A DNA stretch of 64,000 bases from Terebella lapidaria. Its lineage: Eukaryota; Annelida; Polychaeta; Terebellida; Terebellidae. Below are positions 63,153-64,000 of this stretch, piece after piece. Position numbers and translations under genes: made by a program. Within the stretch, counting starts at the first letter, position 1, and every line of letters begins with the position of its first letter. The DNA lies in NCBI GenBank assembly GCA_949152475.1, contig OX424561.1, positions 9,486,001 through 9,550,000 on the forward strand, given 5' to 3'. The notes beneath the pieces are model-generated. The model was not told the DNA's origin. It saw only the letters and a list, made by a program, of their open reading frames with translations, and searched no databases.

Positions 63153-63275
63153 TTTTTGTTTTCTCTCACTTCGTATGCCTGATATATGACTTTCTGTCCC
63201 CGTACTATGAGATTGGATAACGGACTCTGTTTTGTTCGCTCGGAATACTTAATACTGGGTATTGATTCTGTCGCA
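63153..63275 (+). repeat. Repeat B, second part
   Basis: TTTTTGTTTTCTCTCACTTC through ATGAGATTGGATAACGG and ending ATTGATTC matches the reverse strand of 49793-49915. Confidence 0.75.
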
Positions 63276-63635
63276 AAAAATATACATCATATACTATTAT
63301 GACATTTCCAGTAGGTCCGGTAAGCTGATGATTGGTTTACCACAGTTGGCAGACGCCATTTCGTTGCACAGAACTTTATGCAGCACGTGTCATCAGGGGA
63401 CCCATGCACGTGCTACCGTGGTACTCGTGCTGCAAGTGGCCGAGTCAATTGGTTCGTCCGCGAACTTAAAATACATAGATACACAGTGTGTGTGTCGGCA
63501 TCAATATGCATGATATATTCTCTAGCAGTATACTTTCGATGATTCTGCGTGCATGACCGAAGGATTCGTGTGTGTGATGAATTTTAATATCTTTAACATC
63601 TGGATGACTAGGATTACAATGCCAAAGATCCTCTC

Positions 63636-63721
63636 TATAAAACCGAGCCGGTTCTGGTGTCCATCATCATAATCGCACTACAGTCAACATATGGTGCCAG
63701 TTTGGAAAACACTAACAAAAG
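63636..63721 (+). CDS. Candidate promoter (TATA box) and first exon of a gene continuing past the window
   Basis: A clean TATAAAA at 63636-63642 is followed, at the spacing expected for a start site near 63666, by a short leader and an ATG at 63691. The ATG opens MVPVWKTLTK and meets a consensus donor (G/GTAAGT) at 63721/63722. The peptide is not a signal sequence and is too short to identify a family. Lack of any second exon before 64000 is expected if the intron exceeds 280 bases. The TATA box, initiator spacing, ATG and donor together make a first exon plausible, but chance cannot be excluded. Confidence 0.4.
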
Positions 63722-64000
63722 GTAAGTCCATATTGTCGCGTGTAGGTAGGTAAGATCACTAAAGCAGAGGACAAGTACGTTTGCCTAAATATCGTCTACG
63801 ATCCGGTATGACAGTTGAGACATTCCCTCATCCAATGTGAGCGTTTTCATGGCAAAACTCGAAGTCGAAATGACCTGTCAGGATGTGGAACCACTAACTT
63901 TGATTGTGTAAGAAAACTCCACATACATACATGATGCCTGTGACTTGGTCGTGTATTTGAGTGTTAATTCCCTACCCTGTTGATATTTCATTAGGAGCTA

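Overview
The window is animal nuclear DNA. The genes are split by GT-AG introns, one of them is a secreted mucin/CUB protein, most of the sequence is AT-rich and non-coding, and it is packed with interspersed DNA elements. A marine invertebrate (lophotrochozoan or invertebrate deuterostome) fits best; the sequence does not let me name the species. I saw no rRNA, tRNA, CRISPR, operon structure, or retroviral/LTR/Polinton remains.

Layout. 1-24.2 kb: a decayed, multi-module segmental duplication with no recognisable gene, broken by two copies (1225-3942, 7887-9030) of a minisatellite-bearing transposable element that I call the GGTCA element. 24.5-34.7 kb: a two-level tandem duplication (D1 24540-29110, D2 about 29830-34671). 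Each half holds two sets of three short exon-like blocks from a gene family I do not recognise, one block being a signal-anchor-like exon. Reverse-strand relatives lie at 29.2-29.6 and 45.0-45.9 kb. D2 carries a TTAA-flanked MITE (33683-34106), and the matching site in D1 is empty.

34672-38071 is a PIF/Harbinger-type element (23-bp identical terminal inverted repeats, TTA target duplication) that carries a MADF-domain first exon. It has been invaded by a CACTG-ended element (35108-36431, TGCAT duplication) and by a probable CAGGGGCG-ended element (36583-37962). 38225-42860 is a 4.64-kb palindrome flanked by TA. Its two 2.2-kb arms are each built from about 365-bp tandem units. 42.9-54.6 kb is gene-poor and holds degenerate gene fragments, further GGTCA elements and local tandem repeats.

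54691-60120 is the one convincing host gene: six coding exons encode a signal peptide, a short acidic segment, about 26 Thr/Pro-rich mucin-like repeats and a C-terminal CUB domain containing an Arg/Gly-rich insertion. A GGTCA element lies in intron 2, and two small shifts in the repeat exon break its frame as given. The right end has a GGTCA element inserted into another small repeat (61.2-63.3 kb), then a TATA box and a candidate first exon (63636-63721) of a gene running off the window.
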